Part shown: piece after piece, positions 11,769 through 23,480 of the stretch
Layout: the number at the start of each line of letters is the position of its first letter
How positions within the stretch are numbered: the first letter of the stretch is position 1
DNA from: Trochalopteron elliotii
Taxonomy: Eukaryota > Chordata > Aves > Passeriformes > Leiothrichidae
Direction of reading: 5' to 3'
NCBI GenBank assembly: GCA_024734555.1
Contig: JANPWX010000076.1
Location: 2,992,051 to 3,056,050, forward strand
Length of the DNA stretch: 64,000 nucleotides
Program-made: the position numbers and the translations under genes
Notes under the pieces: generated by a model
Seen by the model: the letters and a program-made list of their open reading frames with translations, nothing else
Database searches by the model: none
What the model was told of the DNA's origin: nothing

Positions 11769-12579
11769 GAACTGATTAGCTCAAGGAGCTACATCTTGGC
11801 AAGCCACCCTCCTTTCTGGTGTAAATTGAGATGTTAGATTGTATACAAAGCATGTCTTGGTATTTGGTGAACGCCCTCCCAGTCCGGGAATCAAGGTTAC
11901 TTTTTATACTCACAGGGTTATAGAAAATATACATTCTATCATTTGCTATAACTTCCTTCTATGTTTTAATTGCACGAATTTATAATCACATCTATTACAA
12001 CTTAGATACATGGATATCCTCATCCTTGCTTTTTCAGTCAAATCATATTAAGTGAAAGAAATGATAACTGTAAATATGAGGGGAAAAAGAACAGTACATA
12101 TAGATTGTTCAGCTTCCTAACCTTTCTTAGCTCACTTTTTAGCTATCTGAAGATTGTATTATGATCTATTTTTACATGCACAGCAATCTTTTGCAGTAAC
12201 TGAAGCCTTTACATCTATTGTCATCTGAGCTGAGCAAATTAGTTGTGAGTAAACATATTCTTAATTCATTTTTTTATAAAAATCTTATTAAGAAGTACAA
12301 AAGGGAGGCAGAATGTAGTAATAAAAACAAGATCAAAATTTTTAGTTATTGTGTTGTGGTGTGTTGACTTCACTGGCCTCCAAGTGCCCACCAATCCACT
12401 CTGTCATTGCCTCTTCTTAACAGAAGAGAGGAAGAAAATATGATGAAAAGCTCCTGCATAAGAATGAAGAACACATACCAGTTACTGTAACAGGAAAATA
12501 TGACTCAGGGAAATTAATTTAACATATTTCCAATTAATCTAAATAGGATAATGAATAAACAAACCCAAATATTAAAAAC
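11769..12579. other. unique sequence, nothing recognised
   Basis: AT-rich; no repeat or gene recognised. Confidence 0.5.
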
Positions 12580-13098
12580 ATCTTTCTCCTACCCCTTCCT
12601 ATTCCCCATGCTCAACTTCCCTTCTGATTTCTCTACCTACTCCCATCTGAGTGGCACGTGTAGGGAAGGAATGGGGGATTGTGGTCAGCTCATAACATAT
12701 TATCTCTGCTACTTCTTTCTCCTCACACTCTTCCGATAAACTGTAGGATTTCACCCATGCAAAACAGTCGTTCATGAACTTCTCCAATGTCCGTCCCTGC
12801 CACAGGCTGTGGCTCCTCATGAACTGCTCCAGCTTTGTCTCTTCTCCATAGTGCCACAGGTTTTGCCCTGGAGTCTGCTCCTTTGCAGGCTCTTCACAAG
12901 ATCAAACCTTCCTTTGGGTACATCCTTCTGCTCCAGTGTGAGCTTCTCCCTGGACTGCAGGTGGCACCACCACAGAACTCCATGGGCTGCAGAGGGACAG
13001 CCTCCATTGGTTTCCAGTGTCCTCTCACAGAAGTGACCTGCACAGCACCCTCTACTATCCAGCTTTGCTACATAAACCAAATACATATGGACACTGCA
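12580..13098 (-). mobile_element. fragment of an avian ERV-derived interspersed repeat (ERVL-like)
   Basis: Pyrimidine-rich sequence with degenerate internal motifs such as ATGAACTTCTCCA and ATGAACTGCTCCAG, then CTGCTCC and CTCTCACAGAAGTGACC. The order and wording match a repeat I remember as very common in bird genomes, in which 'GAACTGCTCCAGC' units recur and the segment closes with CTTGC-ACA-AACCCAATAC. Here it reads as the reverse complement of the element. It is diverged and truncated; family name and boundaries were not checked. Frames at 12599-13101 on both strands are by-products of this repeat. Confidence 0.65.
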
Positions 13099-13101
13099 TA
13101 A

Positions 13102-15599
13102 GGATGGTAAGAAATCTTTAGACTGTAAGAAAGTATAATCCTAAATCTGTAGATTAAAGCTGACATGTCAGATATAAATCTGCATACTACCTATTCAGCC
13201 AGTGTCATATCAACTTTGGTTCTGCAGCAATACAAAATAAATCAAAGTGGTTTTACAAAGCAGCACTTCTCAGTTAAGAATCTCCATTATTAAATAGCCA
13301 ATTTACAAGGAACAAGATATATGGGCTCCATGTCTCTCAGAGTCCTGTATCACCTCCTTTCTTTACTATCACATCATCTTCACAGAAAATGACTCCCACT
13401 TGGAGTGATCAATGCTTGACAGAGTAAAAGGCTATTCTACAACAGGGATTGGTATTCCAGTGCAACTATAGAATAGCTTTCTACTTTGTTTTCCATATTT
13501 TCTTACATATATTATGTGCAATACACTTCTGAAAATTTCATGGTGTTTTTTTATTATGAAGTCAAAGCACCATTCATTATAAAAAAGCAGCACTGAAAAG
13601 CAAAAATAATTTTTGTGGTTTGCATAAATTGAAGTGTATACTCAGAGGCACAGATGTGGACTCTTACTAGCAACAGATCACAGTATTTTTATGGACAAAT
13701 CTAAATCTAATGCTCAGCCTAAATAGGATTATGTTTGTTTTCTCTGTTGGTTGCATCTGGTACTTGCAAGGATTTTATTCTTAAGTGTTAATTTACATCA
13801 ACAGAATAATTCATAATTGTTGTTGTAATTTGATAGTATCATTGTGTTTTGAGTTTGACACAGCCACAGAGTCCTGGATGAAACTAAATATCTTGCGTCT
13901 GTGATCCCAATTTATGCAAATTGTATAGGCTGCTAAAATCAGCCATTTCCAGGCCCCTTTATGAGACAACATGGATTGTCTTTCTCATATGTGTGCATGT
14001 GTGTTTGCAGGAGTGAGTGACAATGCATCTTTGCTTTTCCTTTCTGACACACACTAGAAAATAGGTAGACTGTGTTCTCTCATATGTAACACTGACATAT
14101 ACAATTGGATACCTCTTCTTTTTAGTTCTCTTGCTCTAGCTGCTAACAACTGAGCGTTAATATGATACAAAAGCTATTAAAAATTATATTTATATATTGT
14201 CTGTTTATACTATCTTTTATATTAAAAATCTATTAATGCAAGTTCAGATAATTCCCTGAAGTTGGTATTATAGCCATAAGAAAAATTACCTCTTCTGGTT
14301 TGGTAATACATATTTATGTCTTTAAACTGTTTCTTTTGTTAGAATTTTTTATCATCTTAGTATATTTAGCTTAGAAAGGAAGTTCCTTTTGTTGTGGAGA
14401 GGAATACGTCCTCTTCCTCCCTATCTTTCATCATATCCAGTATTTGTAGGTCTGAGTATTTTTTTTCTTTCTTTCTCTATAAGAAGTTCTAAGAGGGATA
14501 TTTCTAAAATTATTCTGAAAACCAGAAAAATAATAATGTTGAAATATTTCGTCATTCTTAACTGAGTGTCAAATGTGATCTAAAGCAGTTTATTCTCTTT
14601 ATTAAACTCCAATGTATTTTATTTCCTGCTGCAGCATATACTGATAGAGATTTAAAATTCCCTCTTTTATTGATCAAGTCTTCAGTGAATGAGTTTGTTA
14701 CAAAACTGAGAATTCATCAAACTAAAATAATTCAAAGGCTTTCTCGCAATGTTTAGACCCCCAAATAATTTGGATTTTTGCTTGTTTTGTTACTAAAGCC
14801 ATCACAGAACGCATTGTGGAAGCCTGCAAGTACACAAGATAGACTACAGCACAACTGCCTTTCTTAATGTTGATGTCACAGTTGTGTAAAGAAGAAAATA
14901 TATTTGTATAGAAAAGAAAAAACTGTGGAAAGGAAAACATATTAGAAGGTGTCACCAAGCATTAGGCACCTAGATGGTTACAGGATGGAATTAGATTTTA
15001 AGAATGAGAGGTAATAGCATTGCCACTGACTTACAAGCAGTAGGATATTATCCAGGGTTCAGGAACAACAAAGCTCCTATGTGACACAAGAGGATAGAAA
15101 TTAATTGTCCTTAGACTTAGAAAGATAAAGAAGATGCAGAGTACAGTGGGAGAATAAAAAAAATGGTTTTGCAATTTAGAGAAGTAAAAGACATTTTAGA
15201 GGAAAGAATATGTGCTTATTTTTGTTGAAAATTTATTGACCTTGCTTCTTTGGAAATCTGTTTTTAAATTCTTTTGCATTGGCTCATAGTTTTGATTCCT
15301 TCTCTGTTGATCTATTCTTTAAGCTTCTGTCAGGCATTTATTCTGTATGTGCATACTACAGCTATGAGTTAGGCTGACTTCTCTTTGTATTTCTGTGATG
15401 CTTTTTGAGACAGAGGCAAAAATAGTGATGAGTGTGAGAATGACAAGAATAGTGTTAGTATCCAGAAAAGGTAATAGATTTTCTTTTTTCCTCTTTTATC
15501 ATCTTTTCATTCTGAAATTCAGTAGAAACTACTTGGTTTCATATCCTTTCAAAAATATCTTTACAATCTAAGCTTAATAAGTCTTTGATGGAAAGTTAA
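13102..15599. other. 2.5-kb unique AT-rich stretch
   Basis: No repeat, RNA gene or convincing exon was recognised. The minus-strand frame at 14722-14958 is short and unremarkable. Confidence 0.55.
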
Positions 15600-16074
15600 A
15601 TTAAACTCTAGCCAATGTGGAGGGTGTAGCAAGATGATGGCAGTGGGGCCTGGGGCTGCCCCGTGCTGGACACAGGTGCTTCAAGTCAACCCACCCACCA
15701 CAGGACACAGCTGAGCCCACAGGTGAGGGTGTAGTGGCTTCAGAAAAACACAATAAAAAAATGGGCAAAAAAACATTAGATAGTGGAGGGATAACAGAAT
15801 CTAAAAGAATGAGTAGAAAAGAAAAGAGGCAACACTAGGGTGAAAGAAGAAATCTGGCAGGTAGTACTCCAGGCACTAGAGCAGAGATTCCTCTCAGGCA
15901 TGTGGGAAGACCCCAAGTCAAATCTTGTTTGCCCATGACAGTAAGGGAGTATGTGTTTATGTGAACTCATGAGCTTTTTCATCTCATTTTCTCCCCTGCC
16001 CTCATGAGGATGGAGAGCGAGAGAGTGGCTGAGAGGGAATTTGGCAGCCAGACAGCATCAGCCCATCACACATA
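15600..16074 (+). mobile_element. second fragment of the ERVL-like repeat, opposite orientation
   Basis: It contains CTCCAGGCACTAGAGCAGAG followed by ATTCCTCTCAGGCATG, then GAGAGAGTGGCTGAGAGG and GGCAGCCAGACAGC and ends near CCCATCACA. These correspond to the remembered avian repeat of the 12.6-kb fragment, but on the plus strand. The segment is more GC-rich than its surroundings and is decayed, with no coding frame left. Confidence 0.6.
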
Positions 16075-16424
16075 CACTAGATGCAACATAAAAGCTGTAG
16101 GTAAAGCAGAATATAGAATATAAAACATAAAATACCTAATATCATATGTATTTCTAGCATTACAATGATTTCAAATTCAGACGAAAAAATCCTTTATGGC
16201 AGCTCCATAACAAAAGAAAAGGCAGCTTAGACACAAGGCAGCACGTTTTGATAATAAAGTAAAAAGATATGTTCTTCAGATGATGATTCAAATAATTAGT
16301 GAAAGAGTGAAATTGCTCACACAGACAACTTTTGTCAGGGTCTCAAGAGCAGTGAATGAATTCCGTACTTTTCTTTGCTTCCATACATACCTTTACTTAA
16401 CCTGCTAAACTGTTTTTTGCCTCA
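16075..16424. other. unique sequence between ERV fragments
   Basis: AT-rich; nothing recognised. Confidence 0.5.
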
Positions 16425-16519
16425 CTTTTGCTGTTCTGGTTCTCTCCCTCATCCCACAGGAGTGGCATAACCAATGAGAGGATGGAAATTTAGCTATGAG
16501 GCAGGGTCAACCCACCACA
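16425..16519 (+). mobile_element. short ERVL-like terminal fragment
   Basis: It contains TCTCTCCCTCATCCCACAGG and closes with AGGGTCAACCCACCACA, the remembered right end of the same repeat class as 15600-16074. It is too short to place with certainty. Confidence 0.45.
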
Positions 16520-16794
16520 AGCACATAATTGTCCAGGCTACAAAAAATAATTTAGAATTGTGGTACAATGAGTATAAAACTACAAAGTCTGCACAAGTAA
16601 TATAAGAGTCTAGAGAGATTTGTGGAGAAATAATTAGATGGTATCATTAGAAAGAAATGAGGTGTCTTAGTACAAAATGATATATTTATACTAGATTTTA
16701 TAAGACAATACTTTTATGGACTTGTATATATTGGCAGAGCCTTAAGACCTTTTCCTAATGATTCACATTCTCATTTTACTTACAAAGTGAAAAA

Positions 16795-16800
16795 TACATA
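16795..16800. repeat. target-site duplication (left), TACATA
   Basis: Matches 17240-17245 exactly and borders the TG...CA element. Confidence 0.8.
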
Positions 16801-17239
16801 TGTCATTGTTGAGACAACCATGCACTCAGAGTGCTTCAATAAAAACTTCAGGTCCTTCAAGCATCAGCACCATGTTATCTAGAAGTCTTTCATACCTTTT
16901 CTATGTAGCAATCCTATGGACAGCTCCATACAGCACTGGCTCTTTCTCTCCTTTTTCTCTCTTTCTGCAGTTCCAGCTCACTGCTCTCTGTCCCCAGCAC
17001 GGCCACTTAACCCTGTCTGTGCCTCATTCAGTGGCTTATCTGATCCGTCCCTCCCACAATCTCCTGTCCCTTCCTCCTCACAGCATGGCCAGCAGACTCC
17101 AACTGACTCTCTACCAGCTCACTCACTCTTTTATCACACCCAGCTGTGAGGGCAAGGCTGTTCCCACTTTTTGGTGATTAACACAGCTGCAATATATCAG
17201 AGGCAGGATTGCCTTTAGCACTAACTCTGTCTTTCCACA
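16801..17239 (-). mobile_element. solo LTR, ERVK-like, 439 bp
   Basis: Bounded by TGTCATTG and TTTCCACA with perfect 6-bp duplications TACATA. Minus-strand transcription is proposed from a TATA-like GATAAAAG (plus-strand 17128-17135); an AATAAA at about 16840 lies on the plus strand, so the orientation is uncertain. The first ~145 and last ~45 bp match the reverse complement of 44651-44851, whereas about 240 bp in the middle (about 16946-17190) are absent from that copy. A 125-codon frame (16800-17177) covers the element, but it is not supported as a gene because its similarity to the frame at 44545-44778 follows from the shared repeat. Confidence 0.85.
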
Positions 17240-17245
17240 TACATA
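17240..17245. repeat. target-site duplication (right), TACATA
   Basis: Pairs with 16795-16800. Confidence 0.8.
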
Positions 17246-18163
17246 CTTTCAAGACAGTGAGCTTCTTGTTATTTTTTTTAACATGTTAGTTTATGATTTA
17301 CATGCAGGATATCATTTTTCTAAGGAATTAATTGGAAAGCATTTTGCCTTCTCTCCTAGTGCAAGGAGCACATCACTAACATGTAAACATTTGTTTACAA
17401 GCCTTTGTAATTTATATGCCCACCCCTTGAAGACAGGGTAACTGAGGTTCTTTTTAATAGAGACCCTTGGAACAGATTACAGTGAAATAACAGTGAATGG
17501 CCAGCGCATATACTCATATCTATCAAAGAAAGAAAGAGAAAGATAAGATAAGATAGACAGTGCAGAGGAAAAATGCAAGGTGACAGGACCAAGAATGCCC
17601 ACTGACAAACAGATTTGACTTCTGGGAGCTGACGTTGTTTCCTTGACTTTAAACAGGTCTCTCTCATCCTACATTACTTAACTTATCTGGCTGTGACTGC
17701 TGTTCATCCTTGCAGTGCAGTTGCTCTGACCTTAAAAAGGCCAAAATGATCATCACTGAAAGGATGCTTACTTAGGAAAAGTGGGTATGTTGAAAACTTA
17801 AAACCTTTATGAATATAGAGAGATAGATATAGATACACTTTTTTTGAATAATATTTTCCATATTATTGCAGATGACTAAGTGATAAAGGAAAAGCTAAAA
17901 ATTTTAAACCTGGACTAGAAAAAGGAAAGTTGTTATTGATTTCTTGGTTTCTAAATATAGTCTTAACTATTGTCTAGGTTCTATATCATTCTGTCCATGG
18001 TGAAACTTGGGCCACTACTGACCTCACTTTTTGGATTCAGTTTGCACATATTCTGTCCTAATAGCAAGATCTGTATGCCTACCACAAGCCATGCTATTCA
18101 GACAAATTTTCATCTAAGAGGAATTATGTGTAGAGATGAGAGTGTGCTAATCAGGAAGTAGAA
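17246..18163. other. unique sequence, nothing recognised
   Basis: Contains a short GATAA-rich stretch near 17540-17555; otherwise featureless. Confidence 0.5.
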
Positions 18164-18480
18164 TAGCATCATAGCAATAGAATATGCTGAGTTGGAAGGT
18201 ACCCATCAGAATCATTGAGTCCAACTCCCGGCCCTGTGCGGGACCAACACCAATAATCTCACCATGTGTGCCTGAGAGCGTTGTCAAGACGCTTTTTGAA
18301 CACGGATGGGCTTGGTGCTGTGACCACTTCTCTGGGGAGTCTGTTCCAGTGCTCAATCACCTTCTGGGTGAAAAACCTTTTCTTGATCTCCAGCCTAAAC
18401 CTCCCCTCTCAGCTTCAAACTGTTTCCTCGAGTCTTGTCACTGGTCATGGAAATGAAGAGATTGATACCTGCCCCTCTGC
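18164..18480 (-). mobile_element. CR1 LINE, 3' fragment
   Basis: Read on the minus strand it ends in the typical CR1 closing segment, GGAGTTGGACTCAATGATTC followed by GGTACCTTCCAACTC and a decayed ATTCTATG-like tail. Further in are CACTGGAACAGACTCCCC and the rc of CTGGGTGAAAAACC. It is about 315 bp, the usual 5'-truncated form, with no reverse transcriptase domain. The overlapping plus-strand frames at 18184-18484 are shadows of this repeat. Confidence 0.93.
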
Positions 18481-18817
18481 TTAAGAATCAAAGACATGAC
18501 TACACATGGATATAAAATGGAATTCAGGTTAATTTTGCCTAATCCAGCACTCAATTCCCTGCCCACTGGAGGTACAGTTTCAACAGTGTCCTTCTGTTGG
18601 AGTCTTTGTCTGAACACTTCTTCCTATTATGAAGATACAAATGAAAAGTATTGCTATTTAAGGCTCTTCCAAAACATCCAATTTAATAACTTACTCGAAG
18701 AGGTTTTGTTTTTATTTTGGTGTCTGTGTGATAAATATAAGAGACAGAATAAGTGGTAACGGGGTCCTTAAAATTTATAAGCTTATACAAATAGTTGTGA
18801 GCTGCTTCACTTAATTT
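18481..18817. other. unique sequence between CR1 and LTR
   Basis: Nothing recognised; one frame of 87 codons (18496-18759) has no coding signature. Confidence 0.5.
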
Positions 18818-18822
18818 GTATA
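18818..18822. repeat. target-site duplication (left), GTATA
   Basis: Four of five bases match GTATG at 19387-19391 on the other side of the LTR. Confidence 0.6.
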
Positions 18823-19386
18823 TGAAGTGGTTTGAAAACAAAACGAGTGAGAGCCTCCAAGTCAGAAATACAATTTAATAAGAAGAAAAGGAAAAAAAAG
18901 TGAAATAAAATAAAATAAATGCAGTAATACAAAAGACCACTGACAGAGTCAGAATACAGCCTGAGCAGGGTGATGGAAGCAGTCCAGATGAGGTGGTCTT
19001 CCTGAAGCAGTGATCTTGTAGAAAGGTCTGGTAGCTCTGGTCCTCTGGAAATCCAGTGGATAAGGGCTGCTTGCACTGTCCCAGATCCCAGATTATATCC
19101 AGGTGAGAATGCTTGGCTCCTCCCCCTGGGTGGAACATCTCACAATGGGATGATGAGTCATACAGGAGGTCTTTGATGGCCCATTAAAGAGAGATAACTC
19201 CCGGAGTGAGTTATCCATGAGTCATGCAGCAGGCATTTGATGGGCCATTAACAGAAGACACATTAACAGAAAACACCCCAGAGGGAGGAGGGGCCTGGGA
19301 GAACACTGCTCCAACAATTAGATTCAACAGTTCATGAAGATGGTGATAGAATGCTTTGTGCACATCCCATACTACAACCCAGGACA
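18823..19386 (-). mobile_element. solo LTR, ERVL-like, copy A
   Basis: A 564-bp element that on the minus strand begins TGTCCTGGGTTGTAG and ends CAAACCACTTCA. It has a TATA-like GATATAAT (plus 19091-19100) and the variant poly(A) signal ATTAAA (plus 18874-18879), giving a minus-strand LTR. The copy at 22923-23475 is closely similar along its whole length. Because each copy has its own 5-bp duplication, they are separate insertions rather than the two ends of one provirus. Confidence 0.87.
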
Positions 19387-19391
19387 GTATG
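19387..19391. repeat. target-site duplication (right), GTATG
   Basis: Pairs with GTATA at 18818-18822, with one mismatch. Confidence 0.6.
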
Positions 19392-20554
19392 TGCTTCTTG
19401 CTAGGTGTTATTTCTAAACAATGTATTAACACTGTTCAATATTATTTTTTACTGATTGGGCCCAAGAACAGTATAAAGAAATTGCTTCTGAGTCAGTAGA
19501 TAAGTTTTTATTTTCATTCAGTAATGCGGCTACTTGTTTGTTTTATCGATCTAGTGCTGGGATACATATTTCAAAAGAATCTCCAGTGAGTTCTGCATCC
19601 AAAACTCTAATACAGAACCTGAATAGCATTTATGTGATGCAGTATGTTTTTACACATGAAAAAGTCAGATAGCCATTCCTACAAAAAAATATGGAATATG
19701 GTTCAATTTATTGAACGACAGGTAAGTTACATAGAGGCTGGCAGGTAAATTGACTGTCATATCTGGCTCTGATTCGAAAAAGAAGAGGAAAGGAAAATTT
19801 GTATATTTTAATCTCAAAGGATTAAAGGAAAGAAGAAAGATATAATTCATGATATCAATTGCTGGTCTTTTTTTAAAAGTAATATATTTTTCACTCTTTA
19901 GGATGACAGTCTCTGATACAAATGCTAGCATATTTTTGATTCGTGAAATATTTCGCAAATACATTTTATTTGCTTGTCCTAGTAGTCCTTGAGAGCTAGA
20001 TCCTAAAATAAAGAAATCCTTATTCATAAGGAAACAGCCCATCTACACATTCTTCTACAGTAACCTTTCCCTTTTCCCCAAATTCACCCAACAAAGTATT
20101 ATGCAGATATGAATAGATGTCATTATATGTTTTTACCTATATGACCTCTATACTTTTGTCAAGTGGATATATTGGTTCACAAATGGCAGGTAAATTTTAA
20201 AGACTAAATGGACATTTTGGCTCCTAATGAACAGTAGCTAAGCAAAAAATTGTTGCGCACTTTGTTTCTACAACAAAAGAAAAAACAATGTTCACTGGCC
20301 ATGTGGTCAGTATGCTTGGCTGCAATGCAGTACAGATGGTGTATTATGGTACAATCAAGATTAGAAAAGGTTAGATGACTTCATTTCCTCAAGATCCCCA
20401 ATTCAGTACTTTACAATAAACAATAGAAAATACCATAAAAGCTTTGAATGAGATTCATTGGAAGAGTTTTTATTCAGTGCCTCACCAGGTAAGTATTGGT
20501 TCAAGGTGTGCAGGGAGTTCTCAGAAAAATGGTTCTCCAAATATTCAAAAACAT
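19392..20554. other. unique sequence, nothing recognised
   Basis: The longest frame (19665-20042 minus, 125 codons) is hydrophobic and AT-driven and matches nothing known to me. Confidence 0.5.
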
Positions 20555-20637
20555 TTTCTCTTGCTTGCTTGCTTTCTCTCTCTGTCATTCTCTATTTCTT
20601 TCTCTTTCTCCTTCTCTCTCTCTTTCTCTCTTTCTCT
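20555..20637 (+). repeat. CT-rich polypyrimidine tract
   Basis: About 80 bp almost only C and T, with CTTG, TTTCTC and CTCTCT units. It explains the serine/phenylalanine/leucine-rich frames at 20444-20763. Confidence 0.9.
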
Positions 20638-22917
20638 AAATTGTATTCTGTAGTAGCAAACAATATTTTCTGTGCTTTCTGCATTATCTCCAGGCTCATT
20701 TATTTTTTATTTCTCATTGTGACAAATAGAGATGTAATGAAGAGACAATGCATAGCAAGGTGACATACTACCAGATGAATTAGGTATCTGGAAAAGATAT
20801 TATGTGGAGCCATCCTTTAGCACGAAGTTGTACCTTGAAGGAATGTCCAAGTCTTTAAGAAGCTTTTCTGTTAGCTTCAGTGAGAGTACATCTGAAGGCA
20901 AGGCCTGCTCTCGGCAGGTGCTTGGCACCTTGCAGAATGAAGCTTTACTGAATACTTCTTTTTCATATGGTATGAGATTTAATACCTGTTTCTAACAATC
21001 ACTCAATCCATCTATCTGACCATAGCATTTCTGAAGTTTTGACTCTGGACTGTGATTACTTCTTTTTATGGTCATCATATATCTTACCATAAGTCACAGT
21101 ATGCCAATTAAATTGTTGCTTTCAGATGGTTTTCTTGACATCAGATTTTATAATATATCATTTTTGGTCAATCAATGACCACATCTTCTAGTATTTTGTT
21201 TAAAAAATAGAAAATATTTTAACTCTTACATTTTTACTTTCTCAAGAAAAAGTTGCATAAATAAATATAGATTCTTAATTGTGTCATTATAAAAGGGGTG
21301 AGAAAGTTGACACAAGGAAATTAAGGCAAGGAGTGTTGTTGCCATGAAAGATTACATGTAAGTGGTGCTTATTTCTCCTTTCAAGACATTTAAAGAATCC
21401 AGAGTTCAATATGATCAAGTCAAACTCTGGTGCTGAAAATAACAAAAGACATCCCACAGTCAGAAATATTGACTATTAGAGTTTACTGAATAGTGGCGCA
21501 AGCTTTGTCTGCTTGAAAGCCCTGTTCATTCTGTTAGGCTCTCCTAGAATGATACTATTCCTTATAGAGAAGTGACCTTTAAACTATATAATGCCTTTAA
21601 AATTATGTGCAGAACTCTCATTGACTTGAAAGAGGTTTCTGAGTGCAGTTGTATGTAGCTCTCAAACATGGCAGGAGACAGCTGAGGTTTCTTAGTGAGT
21701 TTCTCCAAATCAGGTAACTATTTGGGGATTTATATGGAGATGCAGAGACGGATGACGAGCAAAAAATATTCAAATAATTTTTGTTTTGGTTTGGGTTTTT
21801 TTAATGAAAAATAGTATTATCAAAAAAACCCTACTGCTCAAAAATAAAAATATCATCATTTTTTTATAGGATGTAATTAACCATTTTTACCTTTGCTGAG
21901 CTTCTTTGTGACCAATACAAATGGAATTGTTACACAATATCATGGTTTTATTGCAATAGAAAACAAGTAATTGGAAATCAAGATGATTGTAAAATAATAT
22001 ATATCGAGATTGTAAAATCAAGATTATTAACTTCGTTTATCTGAATTTAGCATGACAAAAAGCAATGCAACATTATTGCCCAAAAATATCAGTTTATGAA
22101 TCCTAAAAGTACATCTCCCTAGATATATTCTTTGCATTTTATTGTTTTTGCATTATTTATTCCTTTTTAACATCTTTTTGACTTATTATGACAAGATTTA
22201 TTTTAAACATTAGGATAAATTCTTACATATAGATAATATTCTTACCTGCAATTCTTACATATATTTCTTTGTAAAATACATACTTTTTTTGATAAATTCA
22301 CATCAGAGCATACTGTGTAATAGCAGTGATAGCATTACTACAGTTTGATTTTCTATTTTCTTATGAAATAAAAATATTTGTAGAAAAGAGTCTTAAGGAA
22401 AAAAAACCAAAAAACAAACAACTTTTATTTTCCTTTTTAATTGGCAAACAAGGTCACTACCTTTCAAAAGAAAAGATAAACTCTATATATCAGCATACCT
22501 GCAATATAATTCTTTTACCTCCGGGTTAAAACTCCAAAACTTTACTTTCATATCTTTGATGTGAAAGTAACTTGGCAGTTATTAGTGAAACACCAGTCCC
22601 TTTAATGGGGGAGCAGAAAAAGTAACAGAGAAGGCCTTGAGAGTTGTTGCACAGTGATTAATTGATTCCTAGTGCAGTCACAAATCACAAAGTTAAATTC
22701 AGTGAAAACTTTAATATAAGAAATCCTATCATACACTATCATAATTGGAGAAATTTGGCCAAAAAAGTACTGAATACCCAAAAGCTTGATATCCAGATAA
22801 TATATTTTTTGTCTTTAGTCTATTGCTTAAGTTCTACTTGTCCTGTAAAATGGGGATAATATTTCACATGATTTGCAGTTTATGATAATAAATGAAGCAC
22901 TTGAACTATAAGGATGA
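20638..22917. other. 2.3-kb unique AT-rich stretch
   Basis: No repeat or gene recognised. Confidence 0.55.
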
Positions 22918-22922
22918 ATGGC
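22918..22922. repeat. target-site duplication (left), ATGGC
   Basis: Perfect match to 23476-23480. Confidence 0.85.
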
Positions 22923-23475
22923 TGTGATGGTTTGAAAGCAAAACTAGTGAGAGGCTCCAAGTCAGAAATACAATTTAATAGGAAAAGAAAAAAAAAAGAA
23001 ATAAAATAAATGCAATAATACAAAAGACCCCTGACAGAGTCAGAATACAACCTGAGCAAGATGATGGAAGCAGCAATCCCGTAGAAAGGTCTGGTAGCTC
23101 TGATCCTCTGTAGATCCAGTGGGTAAGGTACCCCGTATTGTCCCAGATCCCAGATTATATGCAGGTGAGAATGCTTGGCTCCTCCCCCTGGGTGGAGCAT
23201 CTCACAATGGAATAATGAGTCATACAGGGGGGTCCTTGATGGCCCATTAACAGGAGATAACTCCTGGTGGGAGTTATCTGTAAGTCATCAGCAGGCCATT
23301 AACAGAAAACACGTTATCAAAAGACCCATTAGCAGAGGACACCTTAACAAAAGACACCCTAACAGAAAGAGGGAGGGGAGAGTCTGGAAGAATGCTGCTT
23401 CAGCAATTGGTTTCAACAGTTCATGAAGATGGTGGTAGAATACTCCGTGCACGTTCTACACCACAACCCAGGACA
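22923..23475 (-). mobile_element. solo LTR, ERVL-like, copy B
   Basis: A 553-bp sister of the LTR at 18823, flanked by perfect 5-bp duplications ATGGC. On the minus strand it starts TGTCCTGGGTTGTGG and ends CAAACCATCACA. The plus-strand GATTATATGC corresponds to the TATA region. Relative to copy A it lacks a short segment around the GGTGGTCTTCC part and differs in the number of CATTAACAGAA-type units. No internal retroviral sequence adjoins it. Confidence 0.92.
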
Positions 23476-23480
23476 ATGGC
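23476..23480. repeat. target-site duplication (right), ATGGC
   Basis: Pairs with 22918-22922. Confidence 0.85.

Noticed and set aside
16800..17177. 125-codon frame whose segment MLSRSLSYLFYVAILW recurs in the frame at 44545-44778
   Set aside because: The similarity follows from the shared LTR at nucleotide level. The second copy lacks the middle part, and the frames diverge after the shared block.
18184..18484. 90- and 72-codon frames
   Set aside because: Lie inside a truncated CR1 3' end on the antisense strand.
18823..23475. A provirus bounded by two LTRs
   Set aside because: The two LTRs have different target-site duplications and no retroviral internal sequence between them.
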